NCBI RefSeq assembly: GCF_034670005.1
Contig: NZ_JAXMOH010000003.1
Coordinates: forward strand, 359,755-423,754
Length of the DNA stretch: 64,000 nt
Direction: 5' to 3'
Origin: Thalassobius sp034670005
Lineage (GTDB): Bacteria; Pseudomonadota; Alphaproteobacteria; Rhodobacterales; Rhodobacteraceae
Position 1 is the first letter of the stretch. Each line of letters begins with the position of its first letter. A program made the position numbers and the translations under genes. Of the stretch, positions 26,103 to 35,174 are shown in pieces. The notes below the pieces were generated by a model that was not told where the DNA came from, did not search any database, and was given only the letters and a program-made list of their open reading frames with translations.

Positions 26103-27035
26103 TCAGGCTGGCAAAACATAGCTCTCATGCAGTTTGGCCAATTTTTCCCGACAATTGCGGACCATGAATTCAGCAAAGAGCTGCACCTTCGGGTCGCGTA
26201 AGCGGCGACTGGGCGACAGGCACACAAGCTGTGTCGGCAGCGGCGGCGTACGCTGAGCCACCGGCACCAGAGTACCGGATGCGAGGTGCTCGGCGATTTC
26301 GAAAATCGGTTTCAGAATAATACCCGATCCGTTCAACGCCCAGCCGGTCAGCACATCGCCGTCATCGGATTCGAACGGGCCACTGATTTCGAATTTGCGC
26401 GGCCCTTTTTCGGTTTCCAGAGTCCATTGAAATTCCTGTGCGCCGGGAAAACGCAGGTTCAGGCAATCGTGGGTTTGGGTCAGCAGATCGTCGCCGGTTT
26501 CCGGCATTCCGCGCCGGGCGATGTAGTCGGGAGAGGCGCAGAGAATGCGCGGGCAATCGGCGACAACGCGTACCTTCAATTCGCTGTCCTGCAACGGCCC
26601 GAGATGAAAACACAGATCAAGCCCTTCCCCGGTCACGTCAATGATCCGGTCTGACAGTCGTAACCGGACGTCAATTTCGGGATAGAGCGCTTTGAATTCC
26701 GGAACCAATGGAGCGATGAAGCGTCGCCCGACGCCCAGCGGCGCCGCGACGAACAGCGTACCGCGCGGCGATTGGGTTGCGACCATCACCTTGGCCTCGG
26801 CCTCTTCGATCGCATCGAGTATCTTGCTGGCTCCGTCATAGAACAGTTTGCCATGTTCGGTTGCGTGCAGCGCACGAGTAGTGCGGTTGAACAGCCGCAC
26901 ACCCAGATGCCGTTCCAGATCGGCAATCCGCGACGATGCCACCGCAGGTGATGTGCGTTGATCGCGCGCGGCGGCGCTCATGCTGCCCAATTCATAGACG
27001 CGCAGGAACATGCGGATGTTATTTACATAGGCCAT
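26103..27035 (-). CDS. LysR-family transcriptional regulator, divergent from puuD
   Basis: 310-residue LysR-type regulator. The N-terminal winged helix-turn-helix (about 1-60) shows FLRVYELGSMSAAARDQRTS and the following IADLERHLGVRLFNRTTR; the effector domain (about 90-300) includes GTLFVAAPLGVGRRFIAPL and FEISGPFESDDGDVL. It resembles the AaeR/DsdC-like group with a preference for diverse small ligands, so the inducer cannot be assigned. It is transcribed away from puuD across 100 bases containing a palindrome, the classic arrangement of a LysR regulator with its target. Confidence 0.93.
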   Translation of the reverse strand: MAYVNNIRMFLRVYELGSMSAAARDQRTSPAVASSRIADLERHLGVRLFNRTTRALHATEHGKLFYDGASKILDAIEEAEAKVMVATQSPRGTLFVAAPLGVGRRFIAPLVPEFKALYPEIDVRLRLSDRIIDVTGEGLDLCFHLGPLQDSELKVRVVADCPRILCASPDYIARRGMPETGDDLLTQTHDCLNLRFPGAQEFQWTLETEKGPRKFEISGPFESDDGDVLTGWALNGSGIILKPIFEIAEHLASGTLVPVAQRTPPLPTQLVCLSPSRRLRDPKVQLFAEFMVRNCREKLAKLHESYVLPA

Positions 27036-27057
27036 TTTCAGCTAGTTCTTGAAACTG

Positions 27058-27075
27058 TTCTTCCGATTTGAAGAA
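27058..27075. promoter_or_regulatory. Palindrome, candidate LysR operator between LysR gene and puuD
   Basis: TTCTTC at 27058-27063 and GAAGAA at 27070-27075 form a perfect inverted repeat with a six-base centre, including the T-N11-A spacing (T27059, A27071) typical of LysR sites. It lies 22 bases before the LysR start codon and 60 bases before the puuD start. Confidence 0.5.
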
Positions 27076-27135
27076 TTAACAAACAAGTGCGGCGGGGGAT
27101 ACCCTGCTTTCAAATCCGATCAGCAGGAGGTTTCG

Positions 27136-28359
27136 ATGTATGATTTTGCCGCCATGGGCGAATGGCTGGAATTCGCGGTCCGTTGGCTGCATGTGATCAC
27201 CGCAATCGCCTGGATCGGATCGTCGTTCTATTTCATCGCTTTGGACCTTGGGTTGCACCGCGACCGCAAGCTTGCCACCGGCGCCGATGGCGAGGAATGG
27301 CAGGTGCATGGCGGCGGTTTCTACCACATTCAGAAATATCTGGTGGCACCGGACAACATGCCCGACGGGCTGGTCTGGTTCAAATGGGAAAGCTATTCGA
27401 CTTGGCTGTCGGGCTTCGCTTTGCTGGCGGTGGTTTACTATCTGGGAGCCGAATTTTACCTCGTCGATCCGGCGGTGATGGATCTGGCCAGTTGGCAGGC
27501 GGTGTTGATTTCCATGGCCTCGCTGGCGTTCGGCTGGGTGGTCTACAACACGCTGTGCAAGCAGTTCGTGAACGCCAATCAGACCGCGCTGATGGTGGCG
27601 CTGTTCGTGGTGTTGGTGGGCATGGCCTATTTCTATACCTCGGTGTTTTCGGGGCGCGCCGCGATGCTGCATCTGGGGGCGTTCACCGCCACGATCATGA
27701 GCGCGAACGTATTTTTCATCATCATTCCCAATCAGAAAATCGTGGTGGCTGACCTGATCGCCGGGCGCAAGCCGGATGCGCAATACGGCAAGATTGCCAA
27801 GCAAAGGTCGACTCATAACAATTACCTGACCCTGCCGGTTATTTTCCTGATGCTGTCGAACCATTACCCGCTGGCCTTTGCCACCGACTATAACTGGATC
27901 ATCGCCAGCCTTGTGTTCCTGATGGGGGTGACGATCCGGCACTATTTCAATTCGCTGCACGCGCGGAAGGGTAATCCGACCTGGACCTGGCTGGCCACCG
28001 CGTTGCTGTTCGTTCTGATCATGTGGTTGTCCACCGCGCCGATGTTCCGCACCGAAGAGCAGGAAGAGGCGCATGGCGCGGCCCTGCGGTTTGCCCAAAC
28101 CGAAGGATTTGACGAGGTCGCCGACATCGTCATGGGCCGGTGTTCCATGTGCCATGCGGCTGAACCCGGTTGGGACGGGCTGCATTGGGCCCCGAGAGGC
28201 GTGCGGCTGGAAACCCCGCACCAGATCGCGATGCAGGCGCGCAACATCTATATGCAGGCCGGATTGAGCCATGCGATGCCGCTGGCGAACCTGTCTTTTA
28301 TCGAACCCGCGGAACGGGCCAAGATCGTGGCCTGGTATCAGGCGGCGATAAAAGGCTAA
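27136..28359 (+). CDS. puuD: Membrane urate oxidase PuuD with C-terminal cytochrome c
   Basis: 407 residues from ATG 27136, set by AGGAGG at 27125-27130; an upstream in-frame start at 27049 has no such site. PuuD oxidises urate to 5-hydroxyisourate and passes electrons to the respiratory chain. The N-terminal part has about eight membrane segments with conserved His residues (VRWLHVITAIAWIGSSFYF at about 15-33, VHGGGFYHIQKY near 57-68, RSTHNNYLTLPVIFLMLSNHY near 229-249). The C-terminal domain carries one haem-c site, C336-S-M-C339-H340. The start MYDFAAMGEWLEF is family-typical. Urate breakdown ultimately yields urea, matching the urt/urease genes upstream. Confidence 0.92.
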   Translation: MYDFAAMGEWLEFAVRWLHVITAIAWIGSSFYFIALDLGLHRDRKLATGADGEEWQVHGGGFYHIQKYLVAPDNMPDGLVWFKWESYSTWLSGFALLAVVYYLGAEFYLVDPAVMDLASWQAVLISMASLAFGWVVYNTLCKQFVNANQTALMVALFVVLVGMAYFYTSVFSGRAAMLHLGAFTATIMSANVFFIIIPNQKIVVADLIAGRKPDAQYGKIAKQRSTHNNYLTLPVIFLMLSNHYPLAFATDYNWIIASLVFLMGVTIRHYFNSLHARKGNPTWTWLATALLFVLIMWLSTAPMFRTEEQEEAHGAALRFAQTEGFDEVADIVMGRCSMCHAAEPGWDGLHWAPRGVRLETPHQIAMQARNIYMQAGLSHAMPLANLSFIEPAERAKIVAWYQAAIKG

Positions 28360-28474
28360 CAGCGGATCAGATCGTTCCAAGGACCGCTAACGCTGGGTAT
28401 CTGTAAGCCTGTGTTTCTTCGTGCCGTGGTAAATTCCTGTCGCGCCCCGACGCAAACCCCGCTAATCAGGCGCA

Positions 28475-29584
28475 ATGGATTCAGAATTTGAAATTTTCCT
28501 CGCCACCCCGCCGGGGTTGGAGCCTTACCTCGCCGACGAAGCCCGAGAAAAGGGCTTTGCCGAGGTTAGTGCCGTGCCCGGTGGCGTCACCCTGACCGGG
28601 GGCTGGCCCGAGGTTTGGCGCGCGAATCTGGAATTGCGCGGGGCGTCGCGGGTGTTGGCGCGGATCGGATCGTTTCGCGCTTTTCATCTGGCGCAACTGG
28701 ATAAACGGGCGCGGAAATTCCCTTGGGGCGATATCTTGCATCCGGGTCAGTCGGTTAGGGTCGAGGTGTCGACCAACAAGAAATCAAAAATCTATCATGC
28801 CGGGGCCGCCAAGCAGCGGTTGGAAACGGCCCTTGCAGAAGAATTGGGTGCGGTCATTTCTGACCAAGCCGAGGTGCAGATCAAAGCCCGGATCGACGAT
28901 AATCTGGTTCTTCTCAGCATCGATACGTCGGGCGAAAGCCTGCATAAACGTGGGCTGAAGGCTGCTGTTGGCAAGGCGCCGATGCGTGAAAACATGGCGG
29001 CCCTGCTGCTGCGGGCCTGTGGCTATGACGGGTCTGAGCCGGTGCTTGACCCGATGTGTGGATCGGGAACCTTTCCGATCGAGGCGGCCGAGATCGCACT
29101 GGGAATGCTCCCGGGGCGGGCCCGGTCGTTTGCGTTTGAAAAATTGGTCGGATTCGATGCAGATCAATGGCAACAGATGCGGGCGTCGGCGAAGGTGCAA
29201 TCTACCGATTTGCGGTTCTACGGATCAGACCGCAATGCCGGGGTTATCGAGATGGCGCGCAGCAATGCAGACCGCGCCGGGGTTGCCGAGTGCACCACCT
29301 TCACACATGCCGCGATCAGCGATCTGGAACGTCCCGAAGGGCCGCCGGGGCTGGTCATGGTGAACCCACCCTATGGTGCGCGGATTGGCAATAAAAGGGA
29401 CCTCTTCGCGCTGTATGGATCGCTGGGGCTGGTGTTAAAACAGCGGTTTTCCGGCTGGCGTGTCGGGATCGTGACCAGCGAACCGGGCCTGGCCAAGGCC
29501 ACCACTCTACCGTTCGAACCGCCGGGACCGCCGATTGCCCATGGCGGGCTGAAGGTGACGTTGTACAAGACCGCTGCGCTGTAA
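28475..29584 (+). CDS. THUMP-domain rRNA methyltransferase, RlmL-like
   Basis: 369-residue class I SAM-dependent RNA methyltransferase. The N-terminal ferredoxin-like/THUMP region (about 1-155) begins FEIFLATPPGLEPYLADEA; the catalytic domain has PVLDPMCGSGTFPIEAAEIA (motif I, about 189-208), a GSDRNAGVIEMARSNADRAG region and the catalytic MVNPPYGARIG (about 294-304). This matches the m2G-forming N-terminal half of E. coli RlmL (23S rRNA G2445), without the second RlmK half. The exact target base is inferred. It is transcribed in the same direction as mutL, 57 bases upstream. Confidence 0.88.
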   Translation: MDSEFEIFLATPPGLEPYLADEAREKGFAEVSAVPGGVTLTGGWPEVWRANLELRGASRVLARIGSFRAFHLAQLDKRARKFPWGDILHPGQSVRVEVSTNKKSKIYHAGAAKQRLETALAEELGAVISDQAEVQIKARIDDNLVLLSIDTSGESLHKRGLKAAVGKAPMRENMAALLLRACGYDGSEPVLDPMCGSGTFPIEAAEIALGMLPGRARSFAFEKLVGFDADQWQQMRASAKVQSTDLRFYGSDRNAGVIEMARSNADRAGVAECTTFTHAAISDLERPEGPPGLVMVNPPYGARIGNKRDLFALYGSLGLVLKQRFSGWRVGIVTSEPGLAKATTLPFEPPGPPIAHGGLKVTLYKTAAL

Positions 29585-29641
29585 TCCTGCTGAGAATTCG
29601 GCAATGGTCGAATCGCGGCGGCTTATGCTAGGTCTTGTTGT

Positions 29642-31507
29642 ATGGTTCAGGCATCCCCCAATATAAGCGAAAATCAGCCCGTTATCCGACAGCTGGACGA
29701 AGGCACGATTAACCGTATCGCCGCCGGTGAGGTGGTCGAACGACCGGCTTCGGCGGTGAAGGAACTGATGGAAAACGCCATCGACGCGGGTGCGAAGCGG
29801 ATCGAGGTGGCCATTGCCGATGGCGGCAAGACGCTGATCCGGGTGTCTGATGACGGCTGTGGCATTGCCGCAGATCAGTTGCCGCTGGCCTTGTCGCGCC
29901 ATGCGACGTCGAAAATCGATGGGTCGGACCTGCTGGACATCCACAGTTTCGGGTTTCGCGGCGAAGCACTGCCCTCTTTGGGTGCGGTGGGACGGTTGAG
30001 CATCACCAGCCGGGTGGACGGTGCCGAAGCTGCACAGATTGCAGTGACCGGTGGGCAGATGTCGACGGTCAAACCCGCGGCGTTGAACCGGGGCACGGTG
30101 GTTGAATTGCGCGACCTGTTTTATGCCACCCCCGCGCGGTTGAAATTCCTGCGCACCGACCGGGCCGAAACTCAGGCGATCAACGACGTGGTCAAACGGC
30201 TGGCGATGGCCGAACCGTTCATCGGCTTTACCTTGCGCGATGTGTCGGGTGGCGGCGAAGGCCGGGTCACGTTTCGCGCCGATGCCGAAAGCGGCGATCT
30301 GTTTGACGCGTTGCATGGCCGTTTGGCCCGGGTCTTGGGGGCGGAATTTGCCGAAAATGCGCTGAAGATCGACGCCGAACGCGACGAATTCATGCTGACC
30401 GGCTATGCCGCTTTGCCGACCTATTCGCGCGGATCGGCGGTGGCACAGTTCCTGTTCGTCAATGGTCGCCCGGTGAAGGACAAGCTGCTGATCGGGGCCC
30501 TGCGCGGGGCCTATTTCGATTTTCTCAGCCGGGACCGGCACCCGGCAGCGGCCTTGTTCGTCGAATGCGATCCACACCGGGTCGACGTTAACGTGCACCC
30601 GGCGAAATCCGAGGTGCGGTTCCGCGACCCCGGCATGGTGCGCGGGCTGATCGTTTCGGCGCTGCGTCATGCCTTGGCCGAGGCGGGGCATCGGGCATCG
30701 ACCACGGTGGCCGGGGCCACTTTGGGTGCGTTCCGCCCCGAACCGGTGCAGCCGGGCCCGGCGCGGGTCTACCAGATGGACCGCCCGTCGCAGCAGGCGA
30801 TTGCGCAAAGTTACCGGGCGCAGGCCCCCGAGCCGGGATTTGCCGAGTTTGGCCAAAGTTACAGTGCGCGGGTGGAAGAGGTGGTCGAAGCTGGTCCGGT
30901 CGGGCCGGATGAGACTAGGGTCGAGGCGCTGCCTCTGGGGGCTGCGCGGGCACAGGTGCATGAAAATTACATCATCGCCCAGACCGAAACGGGCATGGTG
31001 ATCGTTGATCAGCATGCGGCGCATGAACGGTTGGTCTATGAAAAACTGAAACACCAGATGGCCGAAAACGGGGTCGCGGCGCAGGCTCTGCTGATCCCCG
31101 AAATCGTTGAACTGTCCGAAGGCGACTGCGCCCGGATCATCGACATCGCGGCGGATCTGCAAAAGCTGGGACTGGGGATTGAACCCTTTGGCGGCGGGGC
31201 TATCGCGGTGCGTGAAACCCCTGCCATTCTGGGCGAAGTCAACGCGCGGGCGATGGTATTGGACATCCTGGACGAACTGGCCGATCTGGGCGACAGCCAG
31301 ACGGTACAGGCGAGGATCGAAGCGATCCTGAGCCGGGTGGCCTGTCATGGGTCGATCCGGTCGGGCCGCCGGATGCGGGCAGAGGAAATGAACGCGCTGT
31401 TGCGCGAAATGGAGGCGACGCCGCATTCGGGCCAGTGCAATCACGGCCGGCCCACCTATGTGGAGTTGAAGCTGAGCGATATAGAACGGTTGTTTGGGCG
31501 GACATGA
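29642..31507 (+). CDS. mutL: DNA mismatch repair protein MutL (endonuclease type)
   Basis: 621 residues. The N-terminal GHKL ATPase has INRIAAGEVVERPASAVKEL (about 23-42), MENAIDAGA, DDGCGI and FRGEALPSLGAVGRL. The C-terminal domain carries DQHAAHERLVYE from D456, which fits the endonuclease motif DQHA-X2-E-X4-E, plus ACHGSIRSG and the terminal QCNHGRPT that complete the metal site. It is therefore a latent nicking MutL, as expected in bacteria without MutH. The stop overlaps the rmuC start in ATGA. Confidence 0.97.
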   Translation: MVQASPNISENQPVIRQLDEGTINRIAAGEVVERPASAVKELMENAIDAGAKRIEVAIADGGKTLIRVSDDGCGIAADQLPLALSRHATSKIDGSDLLDIHSFGFRGEALPSLGAVGRLSITSRVDGAEAAQIAVTGGQMSTVKPAALNRGTVVELRDLFYATPARLKFLRTDRAETQAINDVVKRLAMAEPFIGFTLRDVSGGGEGRVTFRADAESGDLFDALHGRLARVLGAEFAENALKIDAERDEFMLTGYAALPTYSRGSAVAQFLFVNGRPVKDKLLIGALRGAYFDFLSRDRHPAAALFVECDPHRVDVNVHPAKSEVRFRDPGMVRGLIVSALRHALAEAGHRASTTVAGATLGAFRPEPVQPGPARVYQMDRPSQQAIAQSYRAQAPEPGFAEFGQSYSARVEEVVEAGPVGPDETRVEALPLGAARAQVHENYIIAQTETGMVIVDQHAAHERLVYEKLKHQMAENGVAAQALLIPEIVELSEGDCARIIDIAADLQKLGLGIEPFGGGAIAVRETPAILGEVNARAMVLDILDELADLGDSQTVQARIEAILSRVACHGSIRSGRRMRAEEMNALLREMEATPHSGQCNHGRPTYVELKLSDIERLFGRT

Positions 31508-32676
31508 TCGAAATCGGCGGCCAGCAATACCATTTGGGCGACCCTCAGGTGATCGTGGCATTGGCGGTCGCGGGCATTGTTTTTCTGGTGATGATCCTGC
31601 TGATCATGTCGGTCCGGGCTTCGGGGCGGTCGGCGCGTCTGACCGAACCTTTGGCGCGCCAGATCGGGCAGATGGGACAGCGGGTGCAGGCGCTGTCGGA
31701 TGGGCAGCAACAGTTGGCCGGAGGGCTGACCCATGTGGCCGAGGCGCAATCGGCGGCGCAGACCAATATGTTGCGATTGATGGAACAGCGGCTGGCGCAG
31801 GTGCAGAACCAGATGACCGAGAACCTGCAAGGAACGTCCCGGCGCACGGCGCATAGTCTGGGCGAATTGCAGCAGCGGTTGCAGGTGATCGACAAGGCAC
31901 AGGAAAACATCACCAAACTGTCGGGTGACGTGCTGAGCCTGCAGGACATCCTGTCGAACAAGCAGACCCGGGGCGCCTTTGGTGAAATCCAGTTGCGCGA
32001 TATCGTTGGCAAGGCGCTGCCCAGTGACAGTTTCACCTGGCAGGCGACGCTGTCGAACGGCAAGCGGGCCGATTGCCTGATCCACCTGCCCAACCCGCCC
32101 GGCCCGATCGTGATCGACAGCAAGTTCCCGCTGGAAGCCTATGAGGCGCTGCGCCGGGCCGAAACGCAGGATCAACTGAACCGCGCGGCGCAATTTCTAC
32201 GCCAGACCGTGCGGACCCATATCCGGGCGATTTCCGAAAAATATCAGATCGAGGGCGAAACCGCCGACGGGGCATTGATGTTCCTGCCATCCGAAGCGGT
32301 CTATGCCGAGCTGCACGCGAATTTCCCCGAACTGGTACGCGAAGGGTTCGACAAACGTGTGTGGATCGTTTCTCCAACCACCTGCATGGCGACGCTGAAC
32401 ACGATGCGGGCGATTCTGAAAGATGCCCGCATGCGCGAACAGGCCGGTGCCATCCGGCGCGAATTGGCGTTGTTGTTTGCCGATGTGGAACGGTTGGGGA
32501 CGCGGGTGGAAAACCTTGACCGGCATTTCGGGCAGGCGGCCAAGGACATTGCCGACATCAAGATCAGTTCAGACAAGGCGGGCCGTCGGGCGCGGCGGCT
32601 GGACAATTTCGATTTCGAGGAACTGGCCCCGGACCCCGATGCCCACGCGGTTCCGTTGGAAACGCCGAAAACCTAA
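31504..32676 (+). CDS. rmuC: DNA recombination protein RmuC homologue
   Basis: 390 residues from ATG 31504, which overlaps the mutL stop; an earlier frame start lies inside mutL and is rejected. A membrane segment at about 17-37 (VIVALAVAGIVFLVMILLIM) anchors the protein, followed by a long coiled coil (about 45-150) and the RmuC domain (about 150-360) with TRGAFGEIQLRDIV, VIDSKFPLEAYE and GFDKRVWIVSPTTCMATLNT. RmuC limits inversions at short repeats in E. coli; the domain is restriction-endonuclease-like. Coupling to mutL suggests a genome-stability transcript. Confidence 0.93.
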   Translation: MIEIGGQQYHLGDPQVIVALAVAGIVFLVMILLIMSVRASGRSARLTEPLARQIGQMGQRVQALSDGQQQLAGGLTHVAEAQSAAQTNMLRLMEQRLAQVQNQMTENLQGTSRRTAHSLGELQQRLQVIDKAQENITKLSGDVLSLQDILSNKQTRGAFGEIQLRDIVGKALPSDSFTWQATLSNGKRADCLIHLPNPPGPIVIDSKFPLEAYEALRRAETQDQLNRAAQFLRQTVRTHIRAISEKYQIEGETADGALMFLPSEAVYAELHANFPELVREGFDKRVWIVSPTTCMATLNTMRAILKDARMREQAGAIRRELALLFADVERLGTRVENLDRHFGQAAKDIADIKISSDKAGRRARRLDNFDFEELAPDPDAHAVPLETPKT

Positions 32677-32753
32677 CTTAATCCAGATCAAGGACGCGGC
32701 ATGGTGCCGGTTTCATGGTATGATCCAAATACGCGCGAATAGGAGAATGAGAT

Positions 32754-33080
32754 ATGCTTGAAATCAGCATCAGAAAAGTTGCCAATGTGATCCTCATGGC
32801 GCGGGAACTGAACCGCGCCGAAGGCGAGTTGCGCGCCTTCCTTGATCGGCTGAACGAAGAGGAACAGGTCGATCTGGTCACGTTGATGTGGATCGGGCGC
32901 GGCAGCTTTGAGGCGGAAGAATGGGCAGAGGCCCGTAGAACCGCATCAGAAGAGGCCACCACCCCGACTTCCGACTACCTGATCGGAACGCCACATTTGT
33001 CCGACCATCTGGAAAACGGGCTGGATGCGCTGGGTCTGTCGGCGATTGACGAAGAAGACGACCTGATCCGGGGCGGCTGA
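32754..33080 (+). CDS. DUF3775 protein
   Basis: 108-residue acidic cytoplasmic protein matching DUF3775 as I remember it (FLDRLNEEEQVDLVTLMWIGRG near 29-50, then DYLIGTPHLSDHLENGLDALG near 74-94). AGGAGA lies a few bases before ATG 32754. It follows rmuC after 77 bases and is followed by a strong terminator, so it ends the mutL-rmuC transcript unless it has its own promoter. Function is unknown in this family. Confidence 0.85.
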   Translation: MLEISIRKVANVILMARELNRAEGELRAFLDRLNEEEQVDLVTLMWIGRGSFEAEEWAEARRTASEEATTPTSDYLIGTPHLSDHLENGLDALGLSAIDEEDDLIRGG

Positions 33081-33105
33081 TCCTGTACCCTATGACAAAT
33101 ATCTG

Positions 33106-33134
33106 GGCCTCGCTGTGAATGCGGGGCCTTTTTT
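33106..33134 (+). terminator. Rho-independent terminator after the DUF3775 gene
   Basis: GGCCTCGC at 33106-33113 pairs with GCGGGGCC at 33121-33128 (one G-U pair), loop of seven, followed by TTTTTT at 33129-33134. Confidence 0.88.
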
Positions 33135-33414
33135 GATTTCAGTGCGGTGAGATCATTGGGTAATTTTCTGATCCGGACGGATGATCGGATGTGAACGCGC
33201 AGCTCAATTCAGCCTGCTGTCATTGGTTAAGCAGCTGATTTCTTTATCTTTGTGCGATCACAAGTAAGTGTCGTGCATTTTTGCGCGGAGAGGGACGGTT
33301 TTTCACACATATTTCAATGGCTTGGGTCCGTTGAAGGTTGGGGTTGGCGCCGCCATCTGTTGCTCAGGTCGCAGCGAGCGACACTGAATAGACCAACCCT
33401 TGAAAGGAAAAGAC
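33135..33414. promoter_or_regulatory. Upstream region of the small secreted protein, with a short palindrome
   Basis: No gene in this stretch. TTGTG-CGAT-CACAA at 33250-33263 is a perfect palindrome with five-base arms, similar in style to CRP/FNR-family sites but not a clean match to either (FNR would be TTGAT-N4-ATCAA). It lies about 150 bases before the next start codon. No clear -35/-10 pair could be assigned. Confidence 0.35.
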
Positions 33415-33714
33415 ATGAAACTCATCATCACCACCGCCGCAATCGCCCTGACCGTTGCTTCGGCCGCATTTGCCGGACAGGACTATGCCACGGATACCGT
33501 TTCGACCCGCAGCGTTCCGGCTTCGACCTATCAGGATAACCGTGATCGCGGACAATTTCCTGCGGACACCCTGTCGGTTACGATCGGTCAGAAATCGACC
33601 GTTGATGCGATTGCTTATCAGACCGAGCGGGATCTTGGCCTGTATCAGGACGAAATCGTGAACGTATATACGTTCAGCGGGCAGCCTGCGGATACTTATC
33701 CCAGCCTGCGCTAA
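33415..33714 (+). CDS. Small secreted protein of unknown function
   Basis: 99 residues from ATG 33415, with AAAGGA at 33403-33408 six bases upstream. Residues 1-20 form a clear signal peptide (LTVASAAFA then GQDYA), so the 79-residue mature protein is periplasmic or secreted. The mature part is polar, without cysteines, rich in Thr, Asp, Tyr and Gln. I recognise no domain. It stands alone between a terminator upstream and a hairpin downstream, so it is a single-gene transcript. Confidence 0.75.
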   Translation: MKLIITTAAIALTVASAAFAGQDYATDTVSTRSVPASTYQDNRDRGQFPADTLSVTIGQKSTVDAIAYQTERDLGLYQDEIVNVYTFSGQPADTYPSLR

Positions 33715-33737
33715 CGTTCCGGCCTCTGCACACTATC

Positions 33738-33761
33738 AGCGCCCGCCCTTTGGCGGGCGCT
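33738..33761. terminator. Convergent GC-rich hairpin between small secreted protein and saccharopine genes
   Basis: AGCGCCCGCC at 33738-33747 and GGCGGGCGCT at 33752-33761 pair perfectly around CTTT. It lies between two converging genes (stops at 33714 and 33769), so it probably serves both directions, although neither side has a long T-run. Confidence 0.7.
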
Positions 33762-33768
33762 GTTGCGT

Positions 33769-34911
33769 TCAGGCGAGATGATCGACGATGTCCATATGCT
33801 GGGCAAGAGTTTTGATTTCACCCAGCCAATCGTTCAGCACCGGCGCGTCTGCCGGGGCGGCCGATACGCCCGGCGCGATCTTGCCTTGCAGCACTGATTC
33901 AATCGCCAGCGACACCGGTACCGAGACAAGTCGCGCCATCGCGTTGCCGCGGTCATCGCCCCAAGCATCCATGACATAGGTCTTGTGCCAGACCTCAGCG
34001 CCGTCTTTCACCGCTTTCAGCGCCACGCAAAGCACGACGCGGTCGGGTTCACCTTCGTCATAGGCGTTCTCGGTCCAGAACTGATCGGACATTTCTTTCA
34101 GTCGCGCGTCGCCTTCGGGCCCTTCCAGCGTTTCGATTTCTTTGAACACCTCCGACCAGGCGTCGGTCCAGCCGTTCAGCCGCAGAGTGCCGCGCACGAA
34201 CTGGCGCACCGGCCAATCGGGATCGAAGCCATATTCGGCCATGAAGGGCAGGGAGTCGCGGTTGGGATAGACTTCGAAACCTTCCGGCATCGGCAGTGGC
34301 GCGGTGTAGCTGCTGATTGCGTCCCAAGGGCGGTTCACGTCGAACGGTTCGAAGTCTCGGATCGACCGGGACGGCGAACGTAGCGCCTTCAGCACGCCCA
34401 AGGGCGACCAGCTGAATTTGTAGCGGAACGGGTTTTCGTTCTTCGGCACGCCGCCGCAATAGGAAATGAAGGACAGCTCGTTGGCCGGATCGAAGGCGTC
34501 CGACGCCTTGTAATCGGCCATCAAGGCATGCGCCATCAGATGGTCGATGCCCGGGTCGAGCCCCACTTCATTCACCAGGCAGAGACCTTTTTTCTTAGCC
34601 GCATCGTCCAGCGCCCGCATTTCCGGCGCGATGTAGGACGAGGACACGAAATGCGCGCCTTTTTCCAGGCATAGCTTGGCCAATGGCACGTGATGATCGG
34701 CAGGCAGCATCGACACCACCACATCGCCTTCGGCGACGGCCCCGGCCAGCGTGTCCATATCGAAAGCGCGAATGTCGTCGGTCAGATCACCGACCGCTTC
34801 TTGCGCTTTCTCCACTGTCCGGTTCCAGACCGTGACCTTGTGTCCGTTTTCGATCAGCCGGCGCAGGCCGGGAATGGCCGATAGGCCGGTGCCACACCAA
34901 TGAATGGTCAT
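33769..34911 (-). CDS. Saccharopine dehydrogenase family protein (glutamate-forming type)
   Basis: 380 residues with an N-terminal Rossmann domain (IHWCGTGLSAIPGLRRLIENG, first 25 residues, a diverged GxGxxG) and SSSYIAPEMRALDDAAKKKG, VGLDPGIDHLMAHALM and FISYCGGVPKNENPFRYKFS, all typical of saccharopine dehydrogenase/reductase. In lysine catabolism this step converts saccharopine to 2-aminoadipate semialdehyde and glutamate. It is the last gene of a minus-strand operon with a SemiSWEET and the lysine-forming dehydrogenase. The partner gene strongly supports the saccharopine assignment over carboxynorspermidine-type relatives. Confidence 0.85.
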   Translation of the reverse strand: MTIHWCGTGLSAIPGLRRLIENGHKVTVWNRTVEKAQEAVGDLTDDIRAFDMDTLAGAVAEGDVVVSMLPADHHVPLAKLCLEKGAHFVSSSYIAPEMRALDDAAKKKGLCLVNEVGLDPGIDHLMAHALMADYKASDAFDPANELSFISYCGGVPKNENPFRYKFSWSPLGVLKALRSPSRSIRDFEPFDVNRPWDAISSYTAPLPMPEGFEVYPNRDSLPFMAEYGFDPDWPVRQFVRGTLRLNGWTDAWSEVFKEIETLEGPEGDARLKEMSDQFWTENAYDEGEPDRVVLCVALKAVKDGAEVWHKTYVMDAWGDDRGNAMARLVSVPVSLAIESVLQGKIAPGVSAAPADAPVLNDWLGEIKTLAQHMDIVDHLA

Positions 34912-34923
34912 GGGTTGCCCCCC

Positions 34924-35172
34924 TTAGTTATATTTCAGTTTCGCCGCGACGATGCTCAGCACGATCAACAGAGCGCAGCCATTGGCAACGATCAACGGCC
35001 AGTCCGTCACCAGCAGACCATAGAGCAACCAGAGTGTCACGGTCAGAAGGAACAGAATATTTGCCGCCAGCGACAGGCCGGACGTATCGCGGGTAGACCA
35101 CGCCTTCCAAGCCTGCGGAACCCAACAGACAGTGCCGAGAAATCCGGCGAAATAACCAATATAAAGTTCCAT
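34924..35172 (-). CDS. SemiSWEET-type PQ-loop membrane transporter
   Basis: 82 residues forming three membrane helices, the SemiSWEET unit that works as a dimer. Helix 1 holds the PQ motif (GYFAGFLGTVCWVPQAWKAW, residues 5-24), followed by STRDTSGLSLAANILFLL and the polar-substituted helix 3. Known SemiSWEETs move sugars by facilitated diffusion; related PQ-loop proteins move amino acids. It sits 2 bases after the lysine-forming dehydrogenase and 12 bases before the second saccharopine gene, so co-expression is near certain and a substrate from lysine metabolism is conceivable. Confidence 0.85.
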   Translation of the reverse strand: MELYIGYFAGFLGTVCWVPQAWKAWSTRDTSGLSLAANILFLLTVTLWLLYGLLVTDWPLIVANGCALLIVLSIVAAKLKYN

Positions 35173-35174
35173 GA

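Noticed and set aside
29507..31561. 684-codon open frame opposite mutL
   Set aside because: Shadow of mutL; unnatural composition and no start signal.
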